Shown here in pieces: positions 53,753-62,073 of a stretch of 64,000 nt of DNA. Below the pieces are notes generated by a model. That model did not search any database. It was not told the origin of the DNA and saw only the letters and a list, made by a program, of their open reading frames with translations. How positions within the stretch are numbered: position 1 is the first letter of the stretch; each line of letters starts with the position of its first letter. Origin of the DNA: Nocardiopsis sp. NRRL B-16309 (lineage in GTDB: Bacteria; Actinomycetota; Actinomycetes; Streptosporangiales; Streptosporangiaceae). Where the stretch lies: positions 1 to 64,000 of the forward strand of contig NZ_LGEC01000067.1 of the NCBI RefSeq assembly GCF_001279585.1, given 5' to 3'. A program made the translations under genes and the position numbers.

Positions 53753-54943
53753 ATGGGAGGGCGCACGTCCTGCTCGCTTCGGGTGGCATGGGACGACGGA
53801 CTGACCGCCTACGACTTCGGGCCCCAGCATCCGATGGCGCCGATCCGCGTCGAGCTCACCATGGCCCTCAGCCGTGACCTCGGCGTCCTGGACGCGCCGG
53901 GAGTCGAGTTGCTCGACGTCGAACCCGCCTCGGACGAGCTGCTCTCGCTCGTGCACGACCCCTCCTACATCGAGGCGGTCAAGCGGGCGGGCAAGACCCT
54001 CGAACCCGACGACGCCCACATGCTCGGCACCGCCGACAACCCGGTCTTCCCCGACATGCACGACGCCGCCGCCCTGATCTCGGGGGCGTCCGTGGCCGCG
54101 GCGAAGGCGGTGTGGACGGGCGAGGCCTCACACGCCGCGAACATCGCCGGCGGCCTGCACCACGCCATGCGCGGCAACGCGTGGGGCTTCTGCGTCTACA
54201 ACGACCCCGCCCTGGCCATCGCCTGGCTCCTGGAACAGGGGGCCAAGCGGATCGCCTACGTCGACGTCGACGTCCACCACGGGGACGGCGTCCAGCGCGC
54301 CTTCTACGACGACCCGCGCGTGCTCACCATCAGCCTCCACGAGTCCCCGGCGACCCTCTTCCCCGGGACCGGGCAGGCCTCCGAGACCGGTGGTCCCGGC
54401 GCCGAGGGCTACGCGGTCAACGTCGCCCTGCCCGCCGGCACCGGCGACACCGGCTGGCACCGGGCCTTCGACGCCGTCGTGCCGTCGCTGCTGCACGAGT
54501 TCCAGCCCGAGATCCTCGTGACCCAGCAGGGCTGTGACACCCACGCCCTCGACCCCCTGGCCAACCTCACGCTCAGCATCGACGGCCAGCGCCGTGCCTA
54601 CGCCGAACTGCACCGGCTGGCGCAGAAGACCGCGGGCGGCCGGTGGCTGCTCTTCGGCGGCGGCGGATACGGGCTCGTGCACGTCGTGCCGCGCGCCTGG
54701 ACCCACCTGCTCGCCGAGGCCGCGGGCGCGCCCATCGACCCCGACTCCGAGACCCCGCAGAGCTGGCGGGACTTCGTGCGCCGGCGCACCGGCGAGACGG
54801 CCCCGCTGTACATGACCGACGGACGCGAGGTCTCCTTCTCCCCCTTCGAGGAGGGCTACGACCCCGGCGACCCCGTCGACCGGGCGATCAACGCGACGCG
54901 GACCGCCGTCTTCCCCAGCCATGGGATCGATCCCAGCCTCTGA
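53753..54943 (+). CDS. AcuC-like histone deacetylase family protein
   Basis: 396-residue zinc-dependent deacetylase of the arginase/HDAC fold. HHAMRGNAWGFCVYNDPALA is the active-site loop. DVDVHHGDGVQ supplies metal and catalytic residues (His ~175-176, Asp ~178), followed by QQGCDTHALDPL and FGGGGYGLVH. In Bacillus, AcuC deacetylates acetyl-CoA synthetase; in actinobacteria an AcuC-like gene next to proC and a BdtA-like gene is common. ATG 53753 follows GGGGG. Targets here are inferred, not shown. Confidence 0.9.
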   Translation: MGGRTSCSLRVAWDDGLTAYDFGPQHPMAPIRVELTMALSRDLGVLDAPGVELLDVEPASDELLSLVHDPSYIEAVKRAGKTLEPDDAHMLGTADNPVFPDMHDAAALISGASVAAAKAVWTGEASHAANIAGGLHHAMRGNAWGFCVYNDPALAIAWLLEQGAKRIAYVDVDVHHGDGVQRAFYDDPRVLTISLHESPATLFPGTGQASETGGPGAEGYAVNVALPAGTGDTGWHRAFDAVVPSLLHEFQPEILVTQQGCDTHALDPLANLTLSIDGQRRAYAELHRLAQKTAGGRWLLFGGGGYGLVHVVPRAWTHLLAEAAGAPIDPDSETPQSWRDFVRRRTGETAPLYMTDGREVSFSPFEEGYDPGDPVDRAINATRTAVFPSHGIDPSL

Positions 54944-54953
54944 CCTCCTCCAT

Positions 54954-54967
54954 CGGTGAATTCACCG
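54954..54967. promoter_or_regulatory. 14-bp perfect palindrome
   Basis: CGGTGAATTCACCG, 11 bases after the deacetylase stop and about 125 bases before the next gene. It is too short for a strong terminator, and its TGAATTCA centre is AT-rich for this genome, so an operator is possible. Confidence 0.35.
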
Positions 54968-55092
54968 GGATTGCGCGTGGCGCGCGTCCAGCGGGTAGGA
55001 AGAGGTTGAATACCGGGCGAACAGGAGCAGGCGTCGTGGTGGACGCACGGCGTGGCGCACGCTCGCTGCGCAGACGAGGAAGGGGAACGCCG

Positions 55093-55890
55093 GTGACGCC
55101 GCCGACACGCGCTGAGCTCATCACCTATCTGGTTCGCACGGGGATCGCGGGGCACGTCGACACCCCGCGCCAGAACAACCTGCGGCACTACCGGCGCCTG
55201 GTCCAGAAGGACCCCTACCACCAGTTCGGCCTCACCTTCGCCCACGACTGGACCTTCTCCGAGGTCCTCGCGCTGATGAACAAGCGCTGCGGCGTGGTCG
55301 GCGACGAGGAGTACGTGTGGGGGATCGACACCATCGACCCCGACCTCACCGTGGACGCCCTGGAGGCCTTCGCCGACCGCCTGGCCCTGGCCGCCGAGCG
55401 CCGCGAACGCGTCATGTTCGCCACCGGACACCCCACCAAGCTCCGGGAGACCTACCGGGCGTGGAAGGACGCGCTGGCCGCGCGCGGCTGCGAGGTCGTC
55501 ACCGCGGCGGGCGGCTACTCCTACGAGGTGACCACCGAGCGCCCGCCCAACCGGCGGATCGTGGTGTGGAAGGACGATGTCGCCATCGTCACGGACGGGC
55601 ACCTGTCCCGCCACAGCCACCACCCCTTCGCGATGCGGGCCATCCTCGCCGACCTCGCCGAGCGGGGGCGGGCGTGGCCGCAGTTGGTCATCGCCGACCA
55701 CGGTTTCGCGGGTGCGGCGGGGGAGGCGGGAGTGCCCACGATGGGCTTCGCCGACTCCAACGACCCGGCTCTCTTCCTCGCCGAACACGAAGGAAAATTG
55801 CTGGTCACCGTGCCTTTGGACGACGGATATCTGACCGAGGACTATGTGCCGCTACGCCAGTACGTCATGGCGCGCGCGGGTCTCATGTGA
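55093..55890 (+). CDS. conserved actinobacterial protein, annotated elsewhere as a phosphatase
   Basis: 265 residues, soluble. Conserved-looking blocks are VRTGIAGHVDTPRQNNLRHY, ERVMFATGHPTKLRETYRAW, VAIVTDGHLSRHSHHPFAMR and LVIADHGFAGAAGEAGVPTM, rich in His and Asp as in a metal-dependent hydrolase. Orthologs between the AcuC-like and BdtA-like genes are usually labelled 'phosphatase'; I cannot confirm that from a motif. GTG 55093 follows GGAAGGGG. The 252 bases after it lead to the excisionase-like regulator. Confidence 0.7.
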   Translation: MTPPTRAELITYLVRTGIAGHVDTPRQNNLRHYRRLVQKDPYHQFGLTFAHDWTFSEVLALMNKRCGVVGDEEYVWGIDTIDPDLTVDALEAFADRLALAAERRERVMFATGHPTKLRETYRAWKDALAARGCEVVTAAGGYSYEVTTERPPNRRIVVWKDDVAIVTDGHLSRHSHHPFAMRAILADLAERGRAWPQLVIADHGFAGAAGEAGVPTMGFADSNDPALFLAEHEGKLLVTVPLDDGYLTEDYVPLRQYVMARAGLM

Positions 55891-56142
55891 GCAGGGCCGA
55901 CCATTTATACCCACCTTTAAACCTCATCCGCCCCGTCGGCACCGTATATCCCCGAAGACAGTACAAACAGGCTTTCGCTCCAGGGAACTCGGCCCTACTC
56001 TGAAAACGGACGTGTCAGTAGTGACAGCATGACACGCCGGCGTGGCGTAGGGACGGGCAAGACCGGGGTCGCTCTTCTTTCGGCTCCACGCTGGGCTGAC
56101 CGGTAGACAATGCTCACGTCCGGGAAATGAGGGCGTCGGAAG

Positions 56143-56346
56143 ATGAACGCGAGTAAGCCGCCTCTCGAAGAGGTCAGGTTCCTGACCGTGGCCGAGGTCG
56201 CCACGATCATGCGTGTGTCCAAGATGACCGTTTACCGAATGGTGCACTCGGGAGTTCTCCCCGCGATTCGCGTGGGGCGTTCCTACCGGGTTCCCGAACG
56301 AGCCGTGCACGACTACCTCCGCGAAGCCTTCGTCGAGGCTGGTTGA
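56143..56346 (+). CDS. excisionase-type helix-turn-helix regulator, BdtA-like
   Basis: 67 residues, almost entirely a winged MerR/excisionase helix-turn-helix: FLTVAEVATIMRVSKMTVYR, then MVHSGVLPAIRVGRSYRVPE, then RAVHDYLRE. It is very like the Streptomyces protein SCO3328 (BdtA), which I recall as a target of the developmental repressor BldD. Upstream at about 56007-56028 are TGTCA/TGACA half-sites (TGTCAGTAGTGACA, then ATGACAC) that could bind a regulator. ATG 56143 has a weak GGAAG upstream. Confidence 0.82.
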   Translation: MNASKPPLEEVRFLTVAEVATIMRVSKMTVYRMVHSGVLPAIRVGRSYRVPERAVHDYLREAFVEAG

Positions 56347-56359
56347 TCAGGGCTGGGCC

Positions 56360-56393
56360 GACCGGGGCCGGGCGACACGCCGGGCCCCCGGTC
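56360..56393 (+). terminator. hairpin after the BdtA-like gene
   Basis: GACCGGGGCCGGGCG pairs with CGCCGGGCCCCCGGTC, with a small internal mismatch, 14 bases after the stop. Confidence 0.6.
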
Positions 56394-56551
56394 TGCTGAC
56401 GTCAGAGGCGTTCCACCTCGCCTGACGCCGCCTCGCTCGCGCCTGCCATGGTCGGAGCGACGGGGCGGCCGAAGGGTCTCCAGGGCATCTACTACACTTT
56501 GTCGTTGTTGTGGTCCGCCCTGTTCACGCCCTGTTTCGCGAGGTCCCCTCG

Positions 56552-57358
56552 ATGCCCAGTACCAGTGCCGGCCCGCGGCTCCGATCGGCACGCCCGACGG
56601 CGATGGGCCGCGTGTGGTGCGCCCTTGCCCTCGCGGCCGTGCTCGCGCTGTCCGGCTGCGCCGGCGGCAACGAGATCCAGAACAGCGGCGCCGACGACCG
56701 GTTCATCTCCGGTGACGGCAGCTCCACCGTCTTCGAGGGCGCCGACCGGGTCGAGGCGCCCGAGGTCTCCGGCACCACCCTGGACGGCGACGAGGTCGCG
56801 CTGAGCGACTACCTGGGCGAGATCGTCGTGCTCAACGTCTGGGCGAGCTGGTGCGGCCCCTGCCGGGCCGAGCAGCCGGTCCTGGACGAGGTCCACGCCG
56901 AGTACGCCGACCTGGGCGTGGACTTCCTGGGCGTGAACATCAAGGACGACGAGACGGCCGCCCAGGCCTACGCCGAGCACCAGGAGATCCCCTACCCGAG
57001 CCTGTACGACCAGCCCGGCGAGGTCCCGCAGGCCTTCCGCGACACCGTGCCGCCCCGCTCCATCCCCAGCACGCTGATCATCGATCCCGAGGGACGGATC
57101 GCCGCGCGTGTGATCGGCCCCACGACCTACGGCCAGCTCACGGAGCTGCTGAACCCGGTGGTGGTCGAGTTCGACCTCGGCGACCCCGAGGAGCGGCCGC
57201 GGGTGGCCGAACAGGAGGCCGCGGAGAACGAGGACGGGGCCGACTCGGAGGCGTCGGAGGGGGCCGGGGAGCCCGGGGCGTCCGAGGAACCCGCCGAGGG
57301 CGCCGACGGCGACGGTGACGGCACCGACGACGGCGACGGGAACGGGGACTCCGACTGA
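56552..57358 (+). CDS. resA: ResA/TlpA-type thioredoxin-fold lipoprotein
   Basis: Extracytoplasmic thiol-disulfide protein that keeps apocytochrome c haem-binding cysteines reduced. It has an N-terminal signal with lipobox LALSGC, then the thioredoxin fold with WASWCGPCRAEQPVL (Cys ~101 and ~104) and the cis-Pro in RSIPSTLIID. The C-terminal ~60 residues are a Glu/Asp/Gly-rich tail unusual for the family. 268 residues from ATG 56552. Its TGA overlaps the ccdA ATG, first gene of the cytochrome c maturation operon. Confidence 0.92.
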   Translation: MPSTSAGPRLRSARPTAMGRVWCALALAAVLALSGCAGGNEIQNSGADDRFISGDGSSTVFEGADRVEAPEVSGTTLDGDEVALSDYLGEIVVLNVWASWCGPCRAEQPVLDEVHAEYADLGVDFLGVNIKDDETAAQAYAEHQEIPYPSLYDQPGEVPQAFRDTVPPRSIPSTLIIDPEGRIAARVIGPTTYGQLTELLNPVVVEFDLGDPEERPRVAEQEAAENEDGADSEASEGAGEPGASEEPAEGADGDGDGTDDGDGNGDSD

Positions 57359-58164
57359 TGGACCCCATCGGCACGACCGTCCTGTCCGGCTCCCTGCTGC
57401 TCGCCCTGCCCCTGGCCCTGGCCGCGGGGCTCGTCTCCTTCCTCTCCCCGTGCGTCCTGCCGCTGGTGCCCGGCTACCTCTCCTACGTGACCGGGATGAG
57501 CGGCGCCGACATGCGCGCACGCGCGGCGGCGGGCGGCGGCACCGCCACGGCGACCGCCGTCGACGTCGACACCGAACTGGCCGCGCGCCGCTGGACCATG
57601 GTCGCCGGCAGCGCCCTGTTCATCGCCGGCTTCACCCTGGTCTTCGTCGCGGTCGGCGGCTTCATCGGCTGGCTCGGCGACCTCCTCATCGACTACACCG
57701 AGCCCGTCACCCGGATCCTCGGGCTCCTCACCATCGTGCTGGGCCTGGCCTTCATTGGCGTCCTGCCGGGCTTCGCCCGCGAGTTCCGCATCCACCGGCT
57801 GCCCCGCGCCGGACTCGCCGGAGCACCGCTCCTCGGCGTCCTGTTCGGGCTCGGGTGGACCCCCTGCATCGGTCCGACGCTCGCCGCCGTCCAGACCCTG
57901 GCCTTCGTCGAGGGCGGCGCCGGCCGCGGCATGCTGCTCTCGCTCGCGTACTGTGTCGGGCTGGGCCTGCCCTTCGTGCTCGCCTCACTGCTCTACCGGC
58001 GCGCGCTCGGCGCCTTCTCCTGGCTCAGGAACCACACCCGCGCGGTGACGGTGGTCGGCGGCGCCATGCTCGTCCTCGTCGGACTGGCCATGGTCACCGG
58101 CCTGTGGACGCAGCTGACCATCGCCATGCAGGGATGGGCCGCCGACTACCAGACGGTGATCTGA
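57358..58164 (+). CDS. ccdA: cytochrome c biogenesis protein CcdA
   Basis: Six-helix membrane protein that moves electrons from cytoplasmic thioredoxin to ResA. The two redox Cys sit in AGLVSFLSPCVLPLVPGYLS and LLGVLFGLGWTPCIGPTLAA, the classical positions. Length 268; a ~25-residue Ala/Gly/Thr-rich insert (AAAGGGTATATAVDVDTE) lengthens the loop after helix 1. ATG overlaps the resA stop, TGA overlaps the resB ATG. Confidence 0.95.
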   Translation: MDPIGTTVLSGSLLLALPLALAAGLVSFLSPCVLPLVPGYLSYVTGMSGADMRARAAAGGGTATATAVDVDTELAARRWTMVAGSALFIAGFTLVFVAVGGFIGWLGDLLIDYTEPVTRILGLLTIVLGLAFIGVLPGFAREFRIHRLPRAGLAGAPLLGVLFGLGWTPCIGPTLAAVQTLAFVEGGAGRGMLLSLAYCVGLGLPFVLASLLYRRALGAFSWLRNHTRAVTVVGGAMLVLVGLAMVTGLWTQLTIAMQGWAADYQTVI

Positions 58165-59753
58165 TGACGACCGCACAGACCGGAACCGCCACGGACGACA
58201 ACGCGGCCGAGCCGTCCGCGCCGCCCAGGGGACTGGGAGTCGTCGGCTGGGCGCGCTGGGCGTGGCGGATCCTGACCTCCATGCGCACGGCGCTGATCCT
58301 GCTGTTCCTGCTCGCGGTGGGCGCGATCCCCGGGTCGATCCTGCCCCAGAACGTGGTGAGCGTCGACGAGGTCACCACCTACTACCAGGAGCACCCGGAG
58401 CTGGCCCCCTGGCTGGACCGGTTCTTCCTCTTCGACGTGTTCTCCTCGCCCTGGTACGCGGCGATCTACCTGCTGCTCTTCGTCTCGCTGGCGGGCTGCG
58501 TCCTGCCGCGCGCGCTGGCCCACGCCCGCGCCGTGCGCGCGCGTCCGGTGCGCACGCCGCGCCACCTGGGCCGGATGCCCTACGCGGCGCGCTTCAGCAC
58601 CGACGCCGAGCCCGAGGCCGTCCTGGAGCGGGCGCGCGGCGTCCTCAAGGGCTACCGGATCGAGCGCTACGGCGACTCCCTGTCCAGCGAGACCGGCTAC
58701 CTGCGCGAGGCCGGCAACGTCCTGTTCCACCTCGCGCTGCTGGGCCTGCTGCTGGCCCTGGCCGCCGGGGCGTTCTTCGGCTACCGCGGCAACATGCTGG
58801 TGGTGGAGGGCGACGGGTTCGCCAACACGCTCCCGTCCTACGACGCCATCTACCCCGGCCACTGGACCGACACCGACCGGCTGGAGCCCTTCACGTTCCA
58901 CCTGGACGACTTCGAGGCGTCGTTCATCGAGGACGGCGACCTGCGCGGCCAGGCGTCCTCCTACGTCGCCGACCTGACGTACACGGAGTCCCCGGAGGCG
59001 GAGGAGGAGCGGCACCGGCTGGAGGTCAACCACCCGCTGACCGTGGACGGCGTCCAGGTCTACCTGCTGGGCCACGGGTACGCCCCGGAGTTCGTCGTCC
59101 GCGACGCCGAGGGCGACGTCGTCTTCGACCAGGCCGTCCCCTTCCTGTACCGCGAGACGGCGACCTTCACCTCCGACGGCGTGGTCAAGGTGCCCGACAC
59201 GGGGGGAGAGCAGCTCGGCTTCGTCGGGGTGTTCCTGCCCACCGCGGAGGAGAACCAGGCGGGTGAGCTGGTCTCGACCTACCCGGGCGCGGAGAACCCC
59301 GCCGTGACGCTGCAGGGCTACCAGGGCGACCTCGGGATGATCGACCCGCAGTCGGTCTACCAGCTGAACACCGAGGGCATGGAGGAGCTCGGGGAGTCGC
59401 CCGCGCTGGAGGTCGGCGACACCTGGGAGCTGCCCGACGGGGCCGGATCGATCACCTTCTCCGGCGTCAAGGAGTACGTCAGCCTCCAGAGCAACCGGGA
59501 CGGCGCGCGGCTCCCGGCGCTGACCGCGGCGACGCTCGCGGTCGCCGGGCTGCTCATCACCCTCTTCGTGCGCCCCCGGCGCGTGTGGGTGCGCGCGACC
59601 CGCGGTGCGGACGGCCGCACCGGCGTGGAGGTGGCCGGGCTCGGCAAGACGGAGGCGGCCGGCGACAACGCCGAGTTCCACGAACTGACCACGCGACTGG
59701 CCGGGCGGCTTCGGGCCGACACCGGCGGCGCCACCCCTGACGAGAAGGAGTGA
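58164..59753 (+). CDS. resB: cytochrome c biogenesis protein ResB
   Basis: Haem-handling partner of CcsB in system II cytochrome c synthesis. Membrane segments are at LTSMRTALILLFLLAVGAIP, AAIYLLLFVSLAGCVLPRAL, LFHLALLGLLLALAAGAFFG and near the C-terminus (PALTAATLAVAGLLITLFVR), with a large outer domain between helices 3 and 4. Length 529. Overlaps ccdA by one base and is three bases from ccsB. Confidence 0.94.
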   Translation: MTTAQTGTATDDNAAEPSAPPRGLGVVGWARWAWRILTSMRTALILLFLLAVGAIPGSILPQNVVSVDEVTTYYQEHPELAPWLDRFFLFDVFSSPWYAAIYLLLFVSLAGCVLPRALAHARAVRARPVRTPRHLGRMPYAARFSTDAEPEAVLERARGVLKGYRIERYGDSLSSETGYLREAGNVLFHLALLGLLLALAAGAFFGYRGNMLVVEGDGFANTLPSYDAIYPGHWTDTDRLEPFTFHLDDFEASFIEDGDLRGQASSYVADLTYTESPEAEEERHRLEVNHPLTVDGVQVYLLGHGYAPEFVVRDAEGDVVFDQAVPFLYRETATFTSDGVVKVPDTGGEQLGFVGVFLPTAEENQAGELVSTYPGAENPAVTLQGYQGDLGMIDPQSVYQLNTEGMEELGESPALEVGDTWELPDGAGSITFSGVKEYVSLQSNRDGARLPALTAATLAVAGLLITLFVRPRRVWVRATRGADGRTGVEVAGLGKTEAAGDNAEFHELTTRLAGRLRADTGGATPDEKE

Positions 59754-59756
59754 CCG

Positions 59757-60764
59757 GTGACGTACACACTCGCCGCACCGGTGAACGAGGCGATGGCCTC
59801 GGCCAGTGACACGCTCATCATCGCGATGATCGTCGCCTACGCGGCCGCGCTGTTCCTCTTCGCGATCGAGGCCGCCTACGGGCGCCGCACCAGCCTGAAG
59901 GCGGGCCGGCTGATGCCGGTGGCCGTCGGCGGCCGTGAGGGCGGCGACACGGGGGCCGACGACGCGGGGATCGAGGTGAACGTCCGCAGTACCGAGGGCG
60001 AGGCCAAGGCGCCCCGGAGCATGATGGGCCGGATCGCGCTGGGCGTGACGGTCCTGGGCTTCGCGCTGAGCGTGGCGCAGATCGTCTCGCGGGGCCTGGC
60101 GGCCGGGCGCTGGCCGTGGGGCAACATGTTCGAGTTCATCGTGGCGCTGTGCCTGATCGCCGTCGGCGGCCTGCTGTTCGCCTCGTTCCGGTACCAGGCG
60201 CGCTTCCTCGGCGCCTTCGTGCTCGTTCCCGTCCTGGTCCTGCTGGGCATCGGCGTGCGGTGGCTGTACGTCGACCCGGGCCCGCTCATCCCCGCCCTGC
60301 ACTCCTACTGGGTGCCGATCCACGTCACCGCGCTGATCATCGCGGGCGGGGCGTTCATGGTCTCCGGAGTCACGGGGATCACCTACCTCGTCTCCCACCG
60401 CGCCGAGGCCAGGCGGGCGCTGGGGGAGAAGGTCGCCGGCATCGCGGGCCGCCTGCCCAGCCCGGAACTGCTCGACCGCATCTCGCACCGGTTCATCCTG
60501 TTCGCGTTCCCGCTGTGGACCTTCGGCATCATCGCCGGCGCGATCTGGGCGGACGAGGCATGGGGCCGCTTCTGGGGCTGGGACCCCAAGGAGGTGTGGT
60601 CGTTCATCTCCTGGGTGGTCTACGCCGCCTACCTGCACGCCCGCGCGACCGGCGGGTGGCGGGGGCCCAAGGCCACGTGGATCAACGTTCTGGGCTTCGC
60701 CACCGTCATGTTCAACTTCTTCGCGGTGAACTACGTCTTCAGCGGCCTGCACAGCTACGCCTGA
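59757..60764 (+). CDS. ccsB: cytochrome c biogenesis protein CcsB/ResC
   Basis: Haem-binding membrane protein with the tryptophan-rich WGRFWGWDPKEVWSFISW motif (WGWD near residue 273-276), flanking His residues (LHSYWVPIHV, LHARAT) and about eight membrane helices. It joins haem to apocytochrome c with ResB. 335 residues; GTG 59757. Last gene of the resA-ccdA-resB-ccsB operon, which normally serves the cytochrome bc1/oxidase branch. Confidence 0.95.
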   Translation: MTYTLAAPVNEAMASASDTLIIAMIVAYAAALFLFAIEAAYGRRTSLKAGRLMPVAVGGREGGDTGADDAGIEVNVRSTEGEAKAPRSMMGRIALGVTVLGFALSVAQIVSRGLAAGRWPWGNMFEFIVALCLIAVGGLLFASFRYQARFLGAFVLVPVLVLLGIGVRWLYVDPGPLIPALHSYWVPIHVTALIIAGGAFMVSGVTGITYLVSHRAEARRALGEKVAGIAGRLPSPELLDRISHRFILFAFPLWTFGIIAGAIWADEAWGRFWGWDPKEVWSFISWVVYAAYLHARATGGWRGPKATWINVLGFATVMFNFFAVNYVFSGLHSYA

Positions 60765-60772
60765 CCGGGGCG

Positions 60773-60803
60773 GGGCCCGGCCCGGCTGAACCGGGACGGG
60801 CCC
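60773..60803 (+). terminator. terminator after ccsB
   Basis: 13-bp stem GGGCCCGGCCCGG/CCGGGACGGGCCC with one mismatch and loop CTGAA. A further GGGCCC-rich hairpin follows before the convergent lacI gene. Confidence 0.75.
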
Positions 60804-60840
60804 TGACCTGGGCCGCCCTGGGCCCGGGCCCAGGGGAGGC

Positions 60841-61815
60841 TCACCGCCGGGCGGTGGAGTCCCGCACGACCAGACGGGTGTCCAGGGACACCGTGCCGGG
60901 TGACTCCCCGGTGGTCACGGCCTGGAGCAGGAGGTCGATGGCGCCGCGCCCGGCCGCCGCGACGGGCATGTCCACGGTCGTCAGGGCCGGGCGGAAGTAC
61001 CGGGCGGCGTGGGTGTTGTCGACGCCGACCACGCTGAGGTCGGCGGGGACCGTCAGCCCGAGCCGCTCCACCTGCTGGATGAGCCCCACCGCGACCATGT
61101 CGTTGTAGGCCAGCACCGCGCTCACACCGCTGGAGACCACCTCGTCGGCGGACGCGGCTCCACCCTCCTCCGTGGGCGGGTTGGGGCCGATCCGGTGCAG
61201 CCGCACCCCGTGCTCGCCGGCGCACGCCTCGGCGGCGCGCACCATCTCCTGACTGGTCCACGAGGCGCGCGGGCCGGTGAGCACGGCGACCTCCCGGTGG
61301 CCCAGCCCGGCCAGGTGCTCCACGGCCTGGCGGGCACCCGCGGCGACGTCCATGAGGACGCCCGGCAGGCCGCTGACCCGCCGGTTGACGAGGACGAACG
61401 GGACGTCGCGGCCGAGTTCGGCGATCAGCCTGTTGCTCAGACGGGGCGCGACGAGCAGGGCGCCGTCGACCTGCTTGGCCATGGACCGGACGAGTTCCTC
61501 CTCCACGCGCGCCTGCTCGTCGGTGTCGGCGACGAAGACGTGGTAGTCGCGGGCCCGCGCCTGGGACTGGGCCGCCTTGATCAGCGGGGGGAAGAACGGG
61601 TTGGCGATGTCGGCGACGATGAGCCCGAGGTTGCCGGTGCGCCGGGTGGACAGGGCGCGCGCGGCGCGGTTGGGGCGGTAGCCGAGTTCGTCGGCCGCTG
61701 CCAGCACGCGCGTGCGCGTCTGTGCGTTGACCAGGTGCGCCGCGGAGAAGGTCCGCGAGACGGTGGAGACATGGACGCCGCTGGCACGGGCGACGTCCCT
61801 GATGGTCACGGCCAC
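60841..61815 (-). CDS. LacI-family transcriptional repressor
   Basis: 324 residues. The N-terminal helix-turn-helix and hinge are textbook: VTIRDVARASGVHVSTVSRT, then GYRPNRAARALSTRRTGNLG. The periplasmic-binding-protein-like ligand domain follows (LIVADIANPFFPPLIKAA, VLAYNDMVAVGLIQ, VVGVDNTHAARYFRPALTTV). GTG 61815 has AGG eight bases upstream. It is divergent from the pectate lyase, and two GCAANCGNTTGC operators lie between them, so it probably represses the lyase and itself until a pectin-derived sugar binds. The inducer is inferred from context. Confidence 0.92.
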   Translation of the reverse strand: MAVTIRDVARASGVHVSTVSRTFSAAHLVNAQTRTRVLAAADELGYRPNRAARALSTRRTGNLGLIVADIANPFFPPLIKAAQSQARARDYHVFVADTDEQARVEEELVRSMAKQVDGALLVAPRLSNRLIAELGRDVPFVLVNRRVSGLPGVLMDVAAGARQAVEHLAGLGHREVAVLTGPRASWTSQEMVRAAEACAGEHGVRLHRIGPNPPTEEGGAASADEVVSSGVSAVLAYNDMVAVGLIQQVERLGLTVPADLSVVGVDNTHAARYFRPALTTVDMPVAAAGRGAIDLLLQAVTTGESPGTVSLDTRLVVRDSTARR

Positions 61816-61863
61816 CCGCGACCTCCGTTTCTACAGTCGAGTCTGGTGCTGATCCTACGGCCA

Positions 61864-61879
61864 CAGCAATCGGTTGCTG
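61864..61879 (-). promoter_or_regulatory. LacI-type operator at the repressor gene
   Basis: CAGCAATCGGTTGCTG, a 16-bp palindrome with one mismatched pair and a central CG, 49 bases before the repressor start. Core GCAATCGGTTGC matches the lyase operator pattern GCAANCGNTTGC. Confidence 0.7.
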
Positions 61880-61976
61880 AAAGTCAGCTGTGGTGACCCC
61901 CTGTCCGAATTGTCCTTTGACAGGGATGCTAGTGCAGTTTTCCGGGTCTTTCCATGACGATCATATGACGAAGGGG

Positions 61977-62006
61977 TTGACGGGGTGCCGGGTTTCGGGG
62001 CATCTT
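61977..62006 (+). promoter_or_regulatory. candidate promoter of the pectate lyase
   Basis: TTGACG at 61977-61982 and CATCTT at 62001-62006 with an 18-base spacer. The expected start (about 62012) falls inside the operator. Confidence 0.5.
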
Positions 62007-62008
62007 CG

Positions 62009-62022
62009 TGCAAACGTTTGCA
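62009..62022 (+). promoter_or_regulatory. LacI-type operator at the pectate lyase gene
   Basis: TGCAAACGTTTGCA, a perfect 14-bp palindrome with central CG, 52 bases before the lyase ATG and placed on the predicted transcription start. Confidence 0.85.
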
Positions 62023-62073
62023 GTACGGGTGCCATCCGGCCCGGACTGATCCCCCAACCGGAGTGATTCGATC

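Noticed and set aside
49543..53789. Very long minus-strand frames opposite the TIM-barrel, proC and repeat-protein genes
   Set aside because: They span several unrelated plus-strand genes and consist of shadow repeats; no start signals or domains.
56007..56028. BldD binding site upstream of the BdtA-like gene
   Set aside because: TGTCA/TGACA half-sites are present, but they do not convincingly fit the BldD consensus, so no separate site was annotated.
58146..60752. 868-codon minus-strand frame opposite resB and ccsB
   Set aside because: Shadow frame; resB and ccsB are unambiguous with correct motifs and overlaps.
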